Source: CASFRF01 sp031549345 (GTDB lineage Bacteria; Verrucomicrobiota; Lentisphaeria; Victivallales; Victivallaceae). From it: 64,000 bases of DNA. Under the pieces are notes generated by a model. That model made no database searches. It saw only the letters and a list, made by a program, of their open reading frames with translations, and had not been told where the DNA came from. Made by a program: the position numbers and the translations under genes. Each line of letters begins with the position of its first letter. Position 1 is the stretch's first letter. The DNA lies in assembly GCA_031549345.1 (NCBI GenBank), contig JAVBPY010000006.1:186001-250000 (forward strand), given 5' to 3'. Positions 57,873 through 64,000 of this stretch are shown here, piece after piece.

Positions 57873-59858
57873 ATGGTGTACTGGGAAGTGATCGATTCCT
57901 TGCGCCGGGCGGCGCTTGCGGAAGCGGCGGCGGGTGGACTTATGGATGCTCCGCTCCGCGAGGCATGGGTTTTCGCCGAGATATTGCGGAAGATTCCGAT
58001 TCACCGCGTATCGCCGGCGGATCGTCTGGCCGGGGATTACGGGGACGAATCCTGGTCGCCGATTCCTCCGAGTCCCCCCGCAAAGGCCGATGCATGGACT
58101 GAACTCCGGGGAAAATTTTATTGCCGCACCAATTTTTCCGCCGCGCATACCACGCTCGATTATCCGCTGGTTTTACAGCATGGCTTGGATGCGTTGTTGG
58201 AAGAAGGAGCGTATTCCGAGGCGGAACGCATTACACTGAACGCGGTGATGGCTTTCGCCGAACGTTACAAGGATCTTGGATTCGCGCATTGCGATGTGCC
58301 GCGCAAGCCCGCGACCTCGTTTGCCGAGGCATTGCAGTCGCTGTGGTTTCTCCAAACGGTAACCGGCATTGCCGAACGGAGCTATGCTTCTTTGTCCATG
58401 GGACGGTTCGACCAATACCTTTATGGATGGTTCGCTGAAACCGATCCGGCTGAGGCGGAGGCGCTTTTGCGTGAATTCCTCGCCCGGCTCAGCCGCTACG
58501 GGGATGCGGCGTGCGTCATCAATATCGGCGGACTTGACCGCGAGGGAAACGACAGTTTCAACGCGTTGAGCCGCCTTGTGATCGAGCTCGCCGCCGAGGC
58601 GCACCGCACATCGCCCCTTCTTTCCGTGCGCTGGAACCGAAAAATGTCCGACGCCGACTTCATGTCGGTTCTGCGGCCGGAGCTTTTCGAAATCGGCCAG
58701 CCCACCATTTATTGTGAGGAAGTCTGCCGGAAGACGCTCGCCCGGCGCGGCGTTCCGGCGGAGGATATCGAGGAATGGGTTGTCAACAGTTGCATGGGGC
58801 TCATGATCGGCGGAAAAGAATTTTCCGATATGTGGGCGGTTGTGTTCAATTGCCTGACCCCTCTTGAGCTGGCGCTGAATGCCGGCGCGGGGTTTGAATG
58901 CGCGTTTCCCTTCGCATTGCAAACATCTCCACGGTGCTCGTTCGAGAGCATGGAGGCGATCCTGGAGCAGACCCTTGCGTACTCCGGTGAGATTTTCAAG
59001 CTGTTGTTTGACCGCCACGGCGTGCTGAACGACGAGGAAGTACGCCTCCGCCCCGCTCCCTACGTGAGCGCTCTCCTGGATGGAATTCCGGGACGCGACC
59101 GGCTTGACGGCGGCGCGCGTTACCACACCGCCAACGTCGATCTTTTCGGCGTGGCGAACCTGGCCGATGCGCTTCACGCGCTCGATGTGGGTGTGTTCCA
59201 ACGCCGCCGCCATTCGCTCGCGGAGGTGGTCGCGGCCGTGCGCAATAATTTTTCCGGGGCCGAACCGCTCCGGCGCGAACTCCTTGCCGTCCCGAAATAC
59301 GGCAGCGGCGACGCGGCGGCCGATGCGGTCATCGCCCGCCTCGCCATGCTCCTTGCCGAACGGATCGAAGCGCTGAACCCCGGCCGCCGCATTCGCTATA
59401 TGCCGAGCTTCCATACATTGCATTGCCACGTTCAAGCGGGTTTGATCACCTGGGCCAGTCCCGACGGGCGGCACTCCGGCGAGCCCCTGGCAAAAAATAT
59501 CGGTCCCATGCGCGGAAGCTGCCGCAACGGACTTTCCGGTCTTCTCCGCTCGGCCACGGCGATCGACCAGACGGCGTTTCCCGGCGGACAGGCGCTGGAT
59601 CTTTATCTGGACCAGGCGTTGTACGCCACGGAAAACGGACGACGGATGTTTATGGAGGCGTGCAAAAGTTTCTTCCTCGCCGGCGGATTGCAGCTGCAGA
59701 TCAACGCCGTTCCCATCGAAGCGTTGGAACAGGCGTTGGATGCGCCGGAAAAATGGGGACACCTGCAAGTGCGTATCGGCGGATTCAGCATGCGTTTCAT
59801 CGATTTATCCCGCCCGGTTCAATTGGAGATGATCGCCCGCTTCCGCAACGGAGCCTGA
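57873..59858 (+). CDS. Divergent glycyl radical enzyme (pyruvate formate-lyase-like)
   Basis: A 661-aa protein with the PFL-type fold. The PFL domain shows FAEALQSLWFLQTVTGIAERSY, INIGGLDREGNDSFNALSRLVIELA and SPLLSVRWN. The catalytic cysteine is C307 in WVVNSCMGLMIGG and the glycyl radical motif is RIGGF (634-638) with G637 near the C-terminus, where classic enzymes have RVxGY. Classic dehydratase-type members read GCVE at the active site, so CMG is unusual. The enzyme is about 100-200 residues shorter than PFL or choline lyase. No radical SAM activase is nearby. ATG 57873 follows a G-rich ribosome site. The reaction is unknown. Confidence 0.82.
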   Translation: MVYWEVIDSLRRAALAEAAAGGLMDAPLREAWVFAEILRKIPIHRVSPADRLAGDYGDESWSPIPPSPPAKADAWTELRGKFYCRTNFSAAHTTLDYPLVLQHGLDALLEEGAYSEAERITLNAVMAFAERYKDLGFAHCDVPRKPATSFAEALQSLWFLQTVTGIAERSYASLSMGRFDQYLYGWFAETDPAEAEALLREFLARLSRYGDAACVINIGGLDREGNDSFNALSRLVIELAAEAHRTSPLLSVRWNRKMSDADFMSVLRPELFEIGQPTIYCEEVCRKTLARRGVPAEDIEEWVVNSCMGLMIGGKEFSDMWAVVFNCLTPLELALNAGAGFECAFPFALQTSPRCSFESMEAILEQTLAYSGEIFKLLFDRHGVLNDEEVRLRPAPYVSALLDGIPGRDRLDGGARYHTANVDLFGVANLADALHALDVGVFQRRRHSLAEVVAAVRNNFSGAEPLRRELLAVPKYGSGDAAADAVIARLAMLLAERIEALNPGRRIRYMPSFHTLHCHVQAGLITWASPDGRHSGEPLAKNIGPMRGSCRNGLSGLLRSATAIDQTAFPGGQALDLYLDQALYATENGRRMFMEACKSFFLAGGLQLQINAVPIEALEQALDAPEKWGHLQVRIGGFSMRFIDLSRPVQLEMIARFRNGA

Positions 59859-59884
59859 TCTTCTTGGGACTGAGGGCTGGCGCT

Positions 59885-60040
59885 GGGAGAGTGCTGGGCC
59901 CTTTGCCTTCACACCCCGGTGCCGACGTTCGGCCGTGGGCGGCGGGTGGCAACTTTTGGTGGAAATAACGAAGGTTTCCCCCGGCGTAGCCCCGAATGGG
60001 GACTTGGAGGGAAAAGCGCGGTTCCTCCCAAGGCTCTATT
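59885..60040. repeat. Intergenic repeat, short copy
   Basis: Three blocks match the long copy at 28173-28751 in the same order: 59885-59923 (contains GGGCCCTTTGCC and CGGTGCC), 59978-60001 (CGTAGCCCCGAATGGGG core) and 60014-60040 (AGCGCGGTT to GGCTCTAT). Spacing between blocks is much shorter than in the long copy, as if internal sequence were deleted. Like the first copy it sits between convergent genes. The remaining 60041-60102 is A/T-rich with no gene. Confidence 0.6.
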
Positions 60041-60102
60041 GCCGCCGCGCCCCGGCGCGCTGTTACTCCGTGTTCCCGTCTTCTATATTCCCCTTACTAT
60101 AA

Positions 60103-61404
60103 CTATACCCAGCACACCCCTTCGGCAAGGCGGTGCGGATTGGCGAAGTCGGCGTCGGAACGCGGCGCGCTCCAGCGGATTCGCCTGGGATCGGGCTCAA
60201 GACCGAAAAAAGTCTGCGGGAGTTCCGTCAGGCGGCGCACAATCTCCGCGCGGGGGACGCTGAGCTCTTCCAGGAGGCGAATGAATTCCGGCGCACTCCC
60301 GAAGCCGCGCGGATGACTCCACCCGAATACGCCGGAAACAGGCTTAATCCCTTCGTCGGTACCGAGCATGCAGTGCGGATCGCGAAGGATGCGGTGTAAA
60401 TTTTCCGCGCACATTCCTGCAAACGCGGCCGTTGCCCCGATGGCGTCGTTTCGCAGCATCTCCGCCGCGAGGCGGTGGGGGGATGTTCCGCGCCGCCGTG
60501 CGATTTCCTCCAGTTTCCAGCCGCGAAACCCGGCGAATTCCGGTCCTCCGCCGGAAACGAGGCGCACGGCGCTCCAATCGCGTCCGCTTGCCTGAAGCGC
60601 GTCGCAAAAGACGGCGAAGTTTTTTTCGTCGCGCAAGTATTTTTCCAGTGCCTCATCGTCTTGGTCCTCGGGGGCGACGATGCTGAGTTGCGTCATGGAT
60701 TCAAGGTAGGGATAACGGTCGAAATTGATTTCCAACCCTGTTTCTCGTGCCGCATCGAGGAGGTCGAATGCTTCGTCCAATTTTCCCCAGTTCGGTCTTC
60801 CGGCGGTTTTGAAGTGGCTGATCTGCAGTTTGCCGAGATTGCTCCGTTCGGCCAGTCCGAGAATTTCGCGCAGCGACTCCAGCAGGCGGGCACCTTCGCT
60901 CCGCAAATGAACGCTTACGATTTTTTCCGCCGCCGCTGTTGCGCAAAAGAGCTCTTCGAGTTCTTGGTTGTCGGCGAAAATACCCGGAACATACAGCAGC
61001 CCCAGCGAGAGCCCGAGAGCCCCCGCATCCAGTTCATCGCGCAAAAGAGAACATGCTTTCCGGCGTTCCCCGGCGTCCAATGCCCGCTCCGCATACCCCG
61101 CGACGGCCGCATGCAGCGTGTTGTGCCCGCAAAAACTGACAAGGCGAAGCCGGACATCCGCTTTTTTCAGGCGCTCACGGTATTCATCCCCCGTATTCCA
61201 ATCCAACGATACGTTGTATTGACGGTAAAGCTCTTGAAGGTGGGGACGGTTTTTTTCAGTGAGAGGAAACGCGGAAAGTCCGCAATTTCCGCAAATTTCC
61301 GTTCCGAATCCTTGTGCGTGTTTGGAGGCGCAGTCGGGCGCGGCCAGCGCCGCGATATCGCTGTGCCCGTGCGCGTCGATAAAAGGAGGGGTTTCCGATT
61401 GCAT
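60103..61404 (-). CDS. D-aminoacylase-like amidohydrolase
   Basis: A 433-aa metal-dependent amidohydrolase related to N-acyl-D-amino-acid deacylases. FIDAHGHSD holds the first metal-binding His pair (H12, H14). GFGTEICGNCGLSAFPL matches the D-aminoacylase GNCGxS motif, with a Cys ligand. Then come SVHLRSEG, LQISHFKTAG, and a late MLGTDEGIKPVSG with the catalytic Asp. The N-terminal beta-sandwich common in this family is missing, since the protein starts almost at the metal motif; it may be a minimal form. ATG 61404 is chosen over 61452 because a promoter ends 5 nt before it. Probably leaderless. Confidence 0.88.
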   Translation of the reverse strand: MQSETPPFIDAHGHSDIAALAAPDCASKHAQGFGTEICGNCGLSAFPLTEKNRPHLQELYRQYNVSLDWNTGDEYRERLKKADVRLRLVSFCGHNTLHAAVAGYAERALDAGERRKACSLLRDELDAGALGLSLGLLYVPGIFADNQELEELFCATAAAEKIVSVHLRSEGARLLESLREILGLAERSNLGKLQISHFKTAGRPNWGKLDEAFDLLDAARETGLEINFDRYPYLESMTQLSIVAPEDQDDEALEKYLRDEKNFAVFCDALQASGRDWSAVRLVSGGGPEFAGFRGWKLEEIARRRGTSPHRLAAEMLRNDAIGATAAFAGMCAENLHRILRDPHCMLGTDEGIKPVSGVFGWSHPRGFGSAPEFIRLLEELSVPRAEIVRRLTELPQTFFGLEPDPRRIRWSAPRSDADFANPHRLAEGVCWV

Positions 61405-61409
61405 TGGTA

Positions 61410-61438
61410 AATATAGATGCTTTTTAAGGCAAATACAA
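61410..61438 (-). promoter_or_regulatory. Promoter of the D-aminoacylase-like gene, leaderless arrangement
   Basis: Minus-strand TTGTAT (61433-61438), 17-nt spacer, TATATT (61410-61415), then TACCA and the ATG at 61404. No Shine-Dalgarno sequence. Confidence 0.7.
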
Positions 61439-61465
61439 TCTGTGGTTGACAAAAAGGGACAACGG

Positions 61466-61493
61466 TTGAACCGGCGCGGCCGCCCGGTTTAAC
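61466..61493 (+). promoter_or_regulatory. Palindrome and possible promoter before the capsid cassette
   Basis: TTGAACCGG (61466-61474) and CCGGTTTAA (61484-61492) form a 9-bp inverted repeat with one mismatch around a GC-rich centre. Read as a promoter, TTGAAC and TTTAAC are 16 nt apart. CGGTTGAACCG (61463-61473) is a second overlapping palindrome. A TTGACA lies at 61446-61451 but no -10 is found at the right distance. It could be an operator over a promoter. Low certainty. Confidence 0.4.
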
Positions 61494-61521
61494 CATCAAT
61501 TGCAACTGAAAGGAGAAAGTT

Positions 61522-61932
61522 ATGGAATCACTCCCACCCTCCGCGGAAGCATCCGCGCCGGAAACCGGCCAGGATGACGAAGCGATGCGCCTCCGGCTCG
61601 CCGCGCTTGCCGAGGAGCGCGACGCGGCCCGCGACGAACTCGTCCGCATCCGCCGCGTCCGCGATGTGGACGCACTTGCCCGACACCATCAGTTCAGCGA
61701 TGCGGAATACCTCGGGTACCTCTGCGAACGCGATAACGTTGCGTTGGAAGACGCGGCGGCGTGCCAATATTTTATGGACGCGTTGCGCGAGCGGAGCCCC
61801 CGTTTGTTCCGCCTTTCGTTGGAGCCCGGCGCGCCGGGCGGTATTTCGTCCGCAAAGGCGGCTGTTCCGGCAGCGCCTTCCGGCGCCGAGGGGATCGTCC
61901 GGCTATTGGCCGATGCCCCTGAATTATTCTGA
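61522..61932 (+). CDS. Small acidic helical protein upstream of capsid, scaffold-like
   Basis: A 136-aa protein with an acidic, disordered N-terminus (about 1-22), a helical segment with heptad-like spacing (RLRLAALAEERDAARDELVR and onward to about 55), a central part (FSDAEYLGYLCERDNV) and an Ala/Pro-rich linker before the C-terminus. Size, charge, coiled coil and position directly before a major capsid gene match phage scaffolding or head-assembly proteins, but no family signature is visible. AAAGGAG precedes the ATG by about 7 nt. A 34-nt gap separates it from the capsid gene. Confidence 0.7.
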   Translation: MESLPPSAEASAPETGQDDEAMRLRLAALAEERDAARDELVRIRRVRDVDALARHHQFSDAEYLGYLCERDNVALEDAAACQYFMDALRERSPRLFRLSLEPGAPGGISSAKAAVPAAPSGAEGIVRLLADAPELF

Positions 61933-61966
61933 AAAAGTCCCATTTATTTGAAAAAAGGAGAAAACC

Positions 61967-63118
61967 ATGTTGTATTCGTACAGTTTCCAGAACAAGAAGC
62001 GCGATCTTTCGGATATTCTTTCGACTGTGATCAAGGATGAGCCGCGTTTTATCTCGAACTTCCGTCCGGTGGAAAACGCGACCCAGCAGAAGCACGAATG
62101 GCTCGAAGACCAGATCGCCGGGCGCGCGGTAACGGTTTCCGGCGCGGTAACGGGGATGGTCTGCCCCGCTTCGGCGGCGGATCTCGGCAAATTGAAAGCC
62201 GGTACCCTTTTGGTTATCCAGAACGACTCGGCGCTTTTCCGTGTTACATCCGTGGGGAGCGGGGATTTTACCGTGGCGCTTGTCGCTGCAAACGGCTCCT
62301 CCTCCAGCAAGCCGGCTTCCGGGCAGACATTGAACATTGTTTCGACGCCGATGCCGGAAGGTTCCGGTTCCGGCGATGGCGATTCCACCGGAATCACCGG
62401 CAATTCCGAGTACAACTGTACCCAGATTTTCCGCAAAGACATTATTTTGACAGGCACCGCCTTGGCCATCAACGTGTTCGGCAATGCCGACAATCAGTTG
62501 AACCGCCAGACGGCGTTCGCCCTGGGGGAATTGGCGCGCGACCTCAACCGTGTGGCTCTTTTCGGGCGGCGCGCGGAGGCGGGCGCGTCAACGCGCGGTG
62601 AAGCGGGGGGGCTGTATTTCTTCGGAACCGCCTCCGGCGCGCTTTCGATCGACGGCGGCGCCACGCGGCTTTGCAGTTCGTTGATTAACGACGCGGCCCA
62701 GCTTGTCATGAAGGAAGGCGGCGATCCCGCGCAGATTCTCTGCTCTCCGGGGCAGGCGCGTGTTCTCTCCGGCGAGTACAAGAGCCAGCTCCAGATCGTC
62801 CGTTCCGACGACCGGCGCGGCGCCTACGTCGCCGTGGTCGTCAACGAGATCAACGGCCGTGGAATGACCATCATGGCCGATCCTGATGTGCCGGATACCG
62901 ACGTGTGGGTACTCGATCCCGCGGGATTCGGCCTCTCCAGCCTCCAGGGGAGGAGCATTGTCGACGAGGACGCGACACCCAGTGGTTTCGACGGCGTTCG
63001 TCGCATGGCACTTGGGGAGCTCACGTTCGTTTTCAAAAACGCGCGCCAACGCCTCTGCCGGGTCCGCAACCTCACGCCGAGCACGGCGGCGCTTGCGGCA
63101 ATGAAGTCGGGCGTCTGA
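61967..63118 (+). CDS. SU10-type (DUF5309, HK97-fold) major capsid protein
   Basis: A 383-aa protein with the hallmarks of the SU10 major capsid family. N-terminal arm with LSDILSTVIKDEPRFISNF and a conserved Trp segment (HEWLEDQIAG). Then the family core NCTQIFRKDIILTGTA and LGELARDLNRVALFGRR, and a C-terminal ILCSPGQARVLSGEY and DTDVWVLDPAGFGLSSLQGR. A beta-rich insertion (about 50-125) includes a Gly/Ser-rich loop. AAAGGAG precedes the ATG. No terminase, portal, protease, tail or integrase gene is nearby. It may be a prophage remnant or a host-domesticated shell protein. Confidence 0.85.
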   Translation: MLYSYSFQNKKRDLSDILSTVIKDEPRFISNFRPVENATQQKHEWLEDQIAGRAVTVSGAVTGMVCPASAADLGKLKAGTLLVIQNDSALFRVTSVGSGDFTVALVAANGSSSSKPASGQTLNIVSTPMPEGSGSGDGDSTGITGNSEYNCTQIFRKDIILTGTALAINVFGNADNQLNRQTAFALGELARDLNRVALFGRRAEAGASTRGEAGGLYFFGTASGALSIDGGATRLCSSLINDAAQLVMKEGGDPAQILCSPGQARVLSGEYKSQLQIVRSDDRRGAYVAVVVNEINGRGMTIMADPDVPDTDVWVLDPAGFGLSSLQGRSIVDEDATPSGFDGVRRMALGELTFVFKNARQRLCRVRNLTPSTAALAAMKSGV

Positions 63119-63131
63119 GGAGCGGCGAATC

Positions 63132-63548
63132 ATGGGCGGCACACTGCTGGATTTGCTCCTTGAGGACGAGTCGGACTATTTTGCCCGCCACCTCGACGGC
63201 GTTTACTGGCGCGGCTTGAGCTTTGAGCGGCGCGGTGCGGCCTTGAGCGGCGCCTTGTTCGACATTGCGTCGCTTCTTCAGCGCCGCGATATCGACGGCG
63301 GGGAATTGCTTCAGCGCGCGGCTGTGTACGAGCAGGCGCTTCATCTCTGCCGCAAGGCGGATGAGGAAGCTGTTATCGCCGCGTCCGCCGGGACAAGTGT
63401 TGTTTCCGAGTCGATCGAGGGGCTCGGCAGCCGCACCTACACGCGCAGTGCGTCGAAGACGCTCTACGACACGGAGATATCTCCCCGTGCCCTCCGGCTC
63501 GTTCGCGTCTGGCTCAAGCCTGTGCGCGTTCGCGTCGGACGCGGGTGA
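63132..63548 (+). CDS. Small protein after capsid, possible head-completion protein
   Basis: A 138-aa protein I do not recognise. It is helical at the N-terminus (LLDLLLEDESDYFARHLDGVYWRGL, read in parts), has a central SLLQRRDIDGGELLQRAAVYEQAL, an Ala/Ser stretch, and a basic C-terminus VWLKPVRVRVGRG. GAGGAG lies before the ATG, 13 nt after the capsid stop. Size and position fit a head-tail adaptor, head-completion or similar partner, but this is inferred from order alone. A strong terminator follows, so the three genes form one transcription unit. Confidence 0.65.
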   Translation: MGGTLLDLLLEDESDYFARHLDGVYWRGLSFERRGAALSGALFDIASLLQRRDIDGGELLQRAAVYEQALHLCRKADEEAVIAASAGTSVVSESIEGLGSRTYTRSASKTLYDTEISPRALRLVRVWLKPVRVRVGRG

Positions 63549-63564
63549 TTCTTCCGGTTGCTTT

Positions 63565-63597
63565 GCCGGTCCTCCTTCGGGTGGGCCGGCTTTTTTT
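63565..63597 (+). terminator. Terminator after the capsid cassette
   Basis: GCCGGTCC (63565-63572) pairs with GGGCCGGC (63583-63590) with one G-T pair, followed by TTTTTTT. Confidence 0.9.
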
Positions 63598-63648
63598 ATT
63601 TTGCAGGCGACCCTGCGTATAAATAACAAAAAAACAACCATGCCCGAC

Positions 63649-63677
63649 TTGTAAAAAATAAGAATCGGTGATATTGT
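63649..63677 (+). promoter_or_regulatory. tpiA promoter
   Basis: TTGTAA (63649-63654), 17-nt spacer, TATTGT (63672-63677). The leader is about 50 nt with AAAAAGGA before the ATG at 63735. This separate promoter shows tpiA is not part of the capsid cassette. Confidence 0.65.
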
Positions 63678-63734
63678 GTCAGGTGCTGTTCTGCTTTGTT
63701 TTGCAATCAAATATAGAAAAAAGGACGGAAGAAG

Positions 63735-64000
63735 ATGAGAAAAGTCGTTATCGCCGGCAATTGGAAAATGAACAAGACCGCCAACGAAGCGCGGGCGCTG
63801 GTAGAAGCTCTTAAGCCTCTGGTTGCCGATGTGAACCAGGCGGAAATCGTGGTGTGCCCCCCCTTTCTTTCGCTTTCCGCGACCATTGAGGCCGCGCGCG
63901 GCAGCAACATTAAAGTGGGCGCCCAGAACATCCATTGGGCCGAATCCGGTGCATTTACCGGGGAAGTTTCCGCCGCGATGCTCAAAGAAGCCGGCGTGGA
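63735..64000 (+). CDS. tpiA: Triose-phosphate isomerase, C-terminus outside window
   Basis: Interconverts dihydroxyacetone phosphate and glyceraldehyde-3-phosphate in glycolysis. The first 88 residues are present: VIAGNWKMNKT with catalytic Asn and Lys, EIVVCPPFLSL, and VGAQNIHWAESGAFTGEVSAAMLKE, all diagnostic. The reading frame is open to the right edge of the window. AAAAAGGA precedes the start, and a separate promoter and an upstream terminator isolate it from the capsid cassette. Confidence 0.97.
   Translation, partial: MRKVVIAGNWKMNKTANEARALVEALKPLVADVNQAEIVVCPPFLSLSATIEAARGSNIKVGAQNIHWAESGAFTGEVSAAMLKEAGV

Noticed and set aside
61446..61451. TTGACA as -35 of the capsid cassette promoter
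   Set aside because: No -10-like hexamer lies 16-18 nt downstream (AACCGG region); the TTGAAC/TTTAAC pair is the better, still weak, candidate.

Overview
The window is a dense, roughly 60 percent G+C bacterial chromosome segment dominated by housekeeping genes, with no rRNA, insertion sequence or CRISPR array. Gene content suggests a Gram-negative anaerobe: LPS-type aminotransferase plus MsbA-like exporter, FAS II genes, an oxygen-sensitive glycyl radical enzyme, glycogen storage, and esterases/glycosidases for host or plant glycans (GH78, GH20, sialate O-acetylesterase, SGNH). The mix, including a eukaryotic-type branching enzyme and a GGGtGRT/scaffold pair, fits a Lentisphaerota/PVC-type gut bacterium, but this is inference; no marker was searched.

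Layout. 1-6.4 kb: mfd (left end cut) divergent from rpoD, then rpsU, a small unknown gene and rsmE, convergent with ybeY. 6.2-12.3 kb (minus): acpP, fabF, a LysM lipoprotein, phoH, a 7TM-HD (PgpH-type) gene and ybeY. 12.5-19.8 kb (plus): DegT aminotransferase, ABC exporter, malic enzyme, GH78-like enzyme. 19.8-28.2 kb (plus): ftsK, a RodZ-like protein, aroQ, accBC, Asp23/AmaP-like pair, maf, and a split chromate transporter. 28.2-28.85 kb is a non-coding, hairpin-rich repeat. 28.85-39.7 kb (minus): rpmB, tRNA-Lys, glgB-glgA-glgP and a CBM48 protein, SGNH hydrolase and sialate esterase, queH. 39.8-46.7 kb (plus): TIM-barrel-like protein, lone OppB-type permease, U32/RlhA-like protein, MoxR ATPase, DUF2079 protein. 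46.7-59.9 kb (plus): Fe-S scaffold-like protein plus GGGtGRT protein, RNB exonuclease, 43-aa symporter partner plus SSS symporter, mreB, GH20, FAD oxidoreductase, two unknown envelope proteins, and a divergent glycyl radical enzyme. 59.9-64 kb: a second, shorter copy of the intergenic repeat, a D-aminoacylase-like gene (minus), a three-gene cassette built round an SU10-type (DUF5309) major capsid protein, and the start of tpiA.

Regulatory theme. Many promoters can be read directly as a -35 element, 16-17 nt spacer and a -10 that is often TATAGT. In at least six cases (mfd, ftsK, aroQ, the 39.8 kb gene, the OppB permease, the D-aminoacylase-like gene) the -10 lies only 5-9 nt upstream of the ATG and no Shine-Dalgarno sequence is present, so these mRNAs are probably leaderless. 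Operon-internal genes instead have purine-rich Shine-Dalgarno sequences or stop/start overlaps.

The most unusual elements are the isolated capsid cassette beside tpiA, the leaderless promoter set, a 12-nt homopolymer inside the PgpH-type gene, the rpoD leader hairpin that masks its own ribosome site, and the paired intergenic repeats placed between convergent genes.
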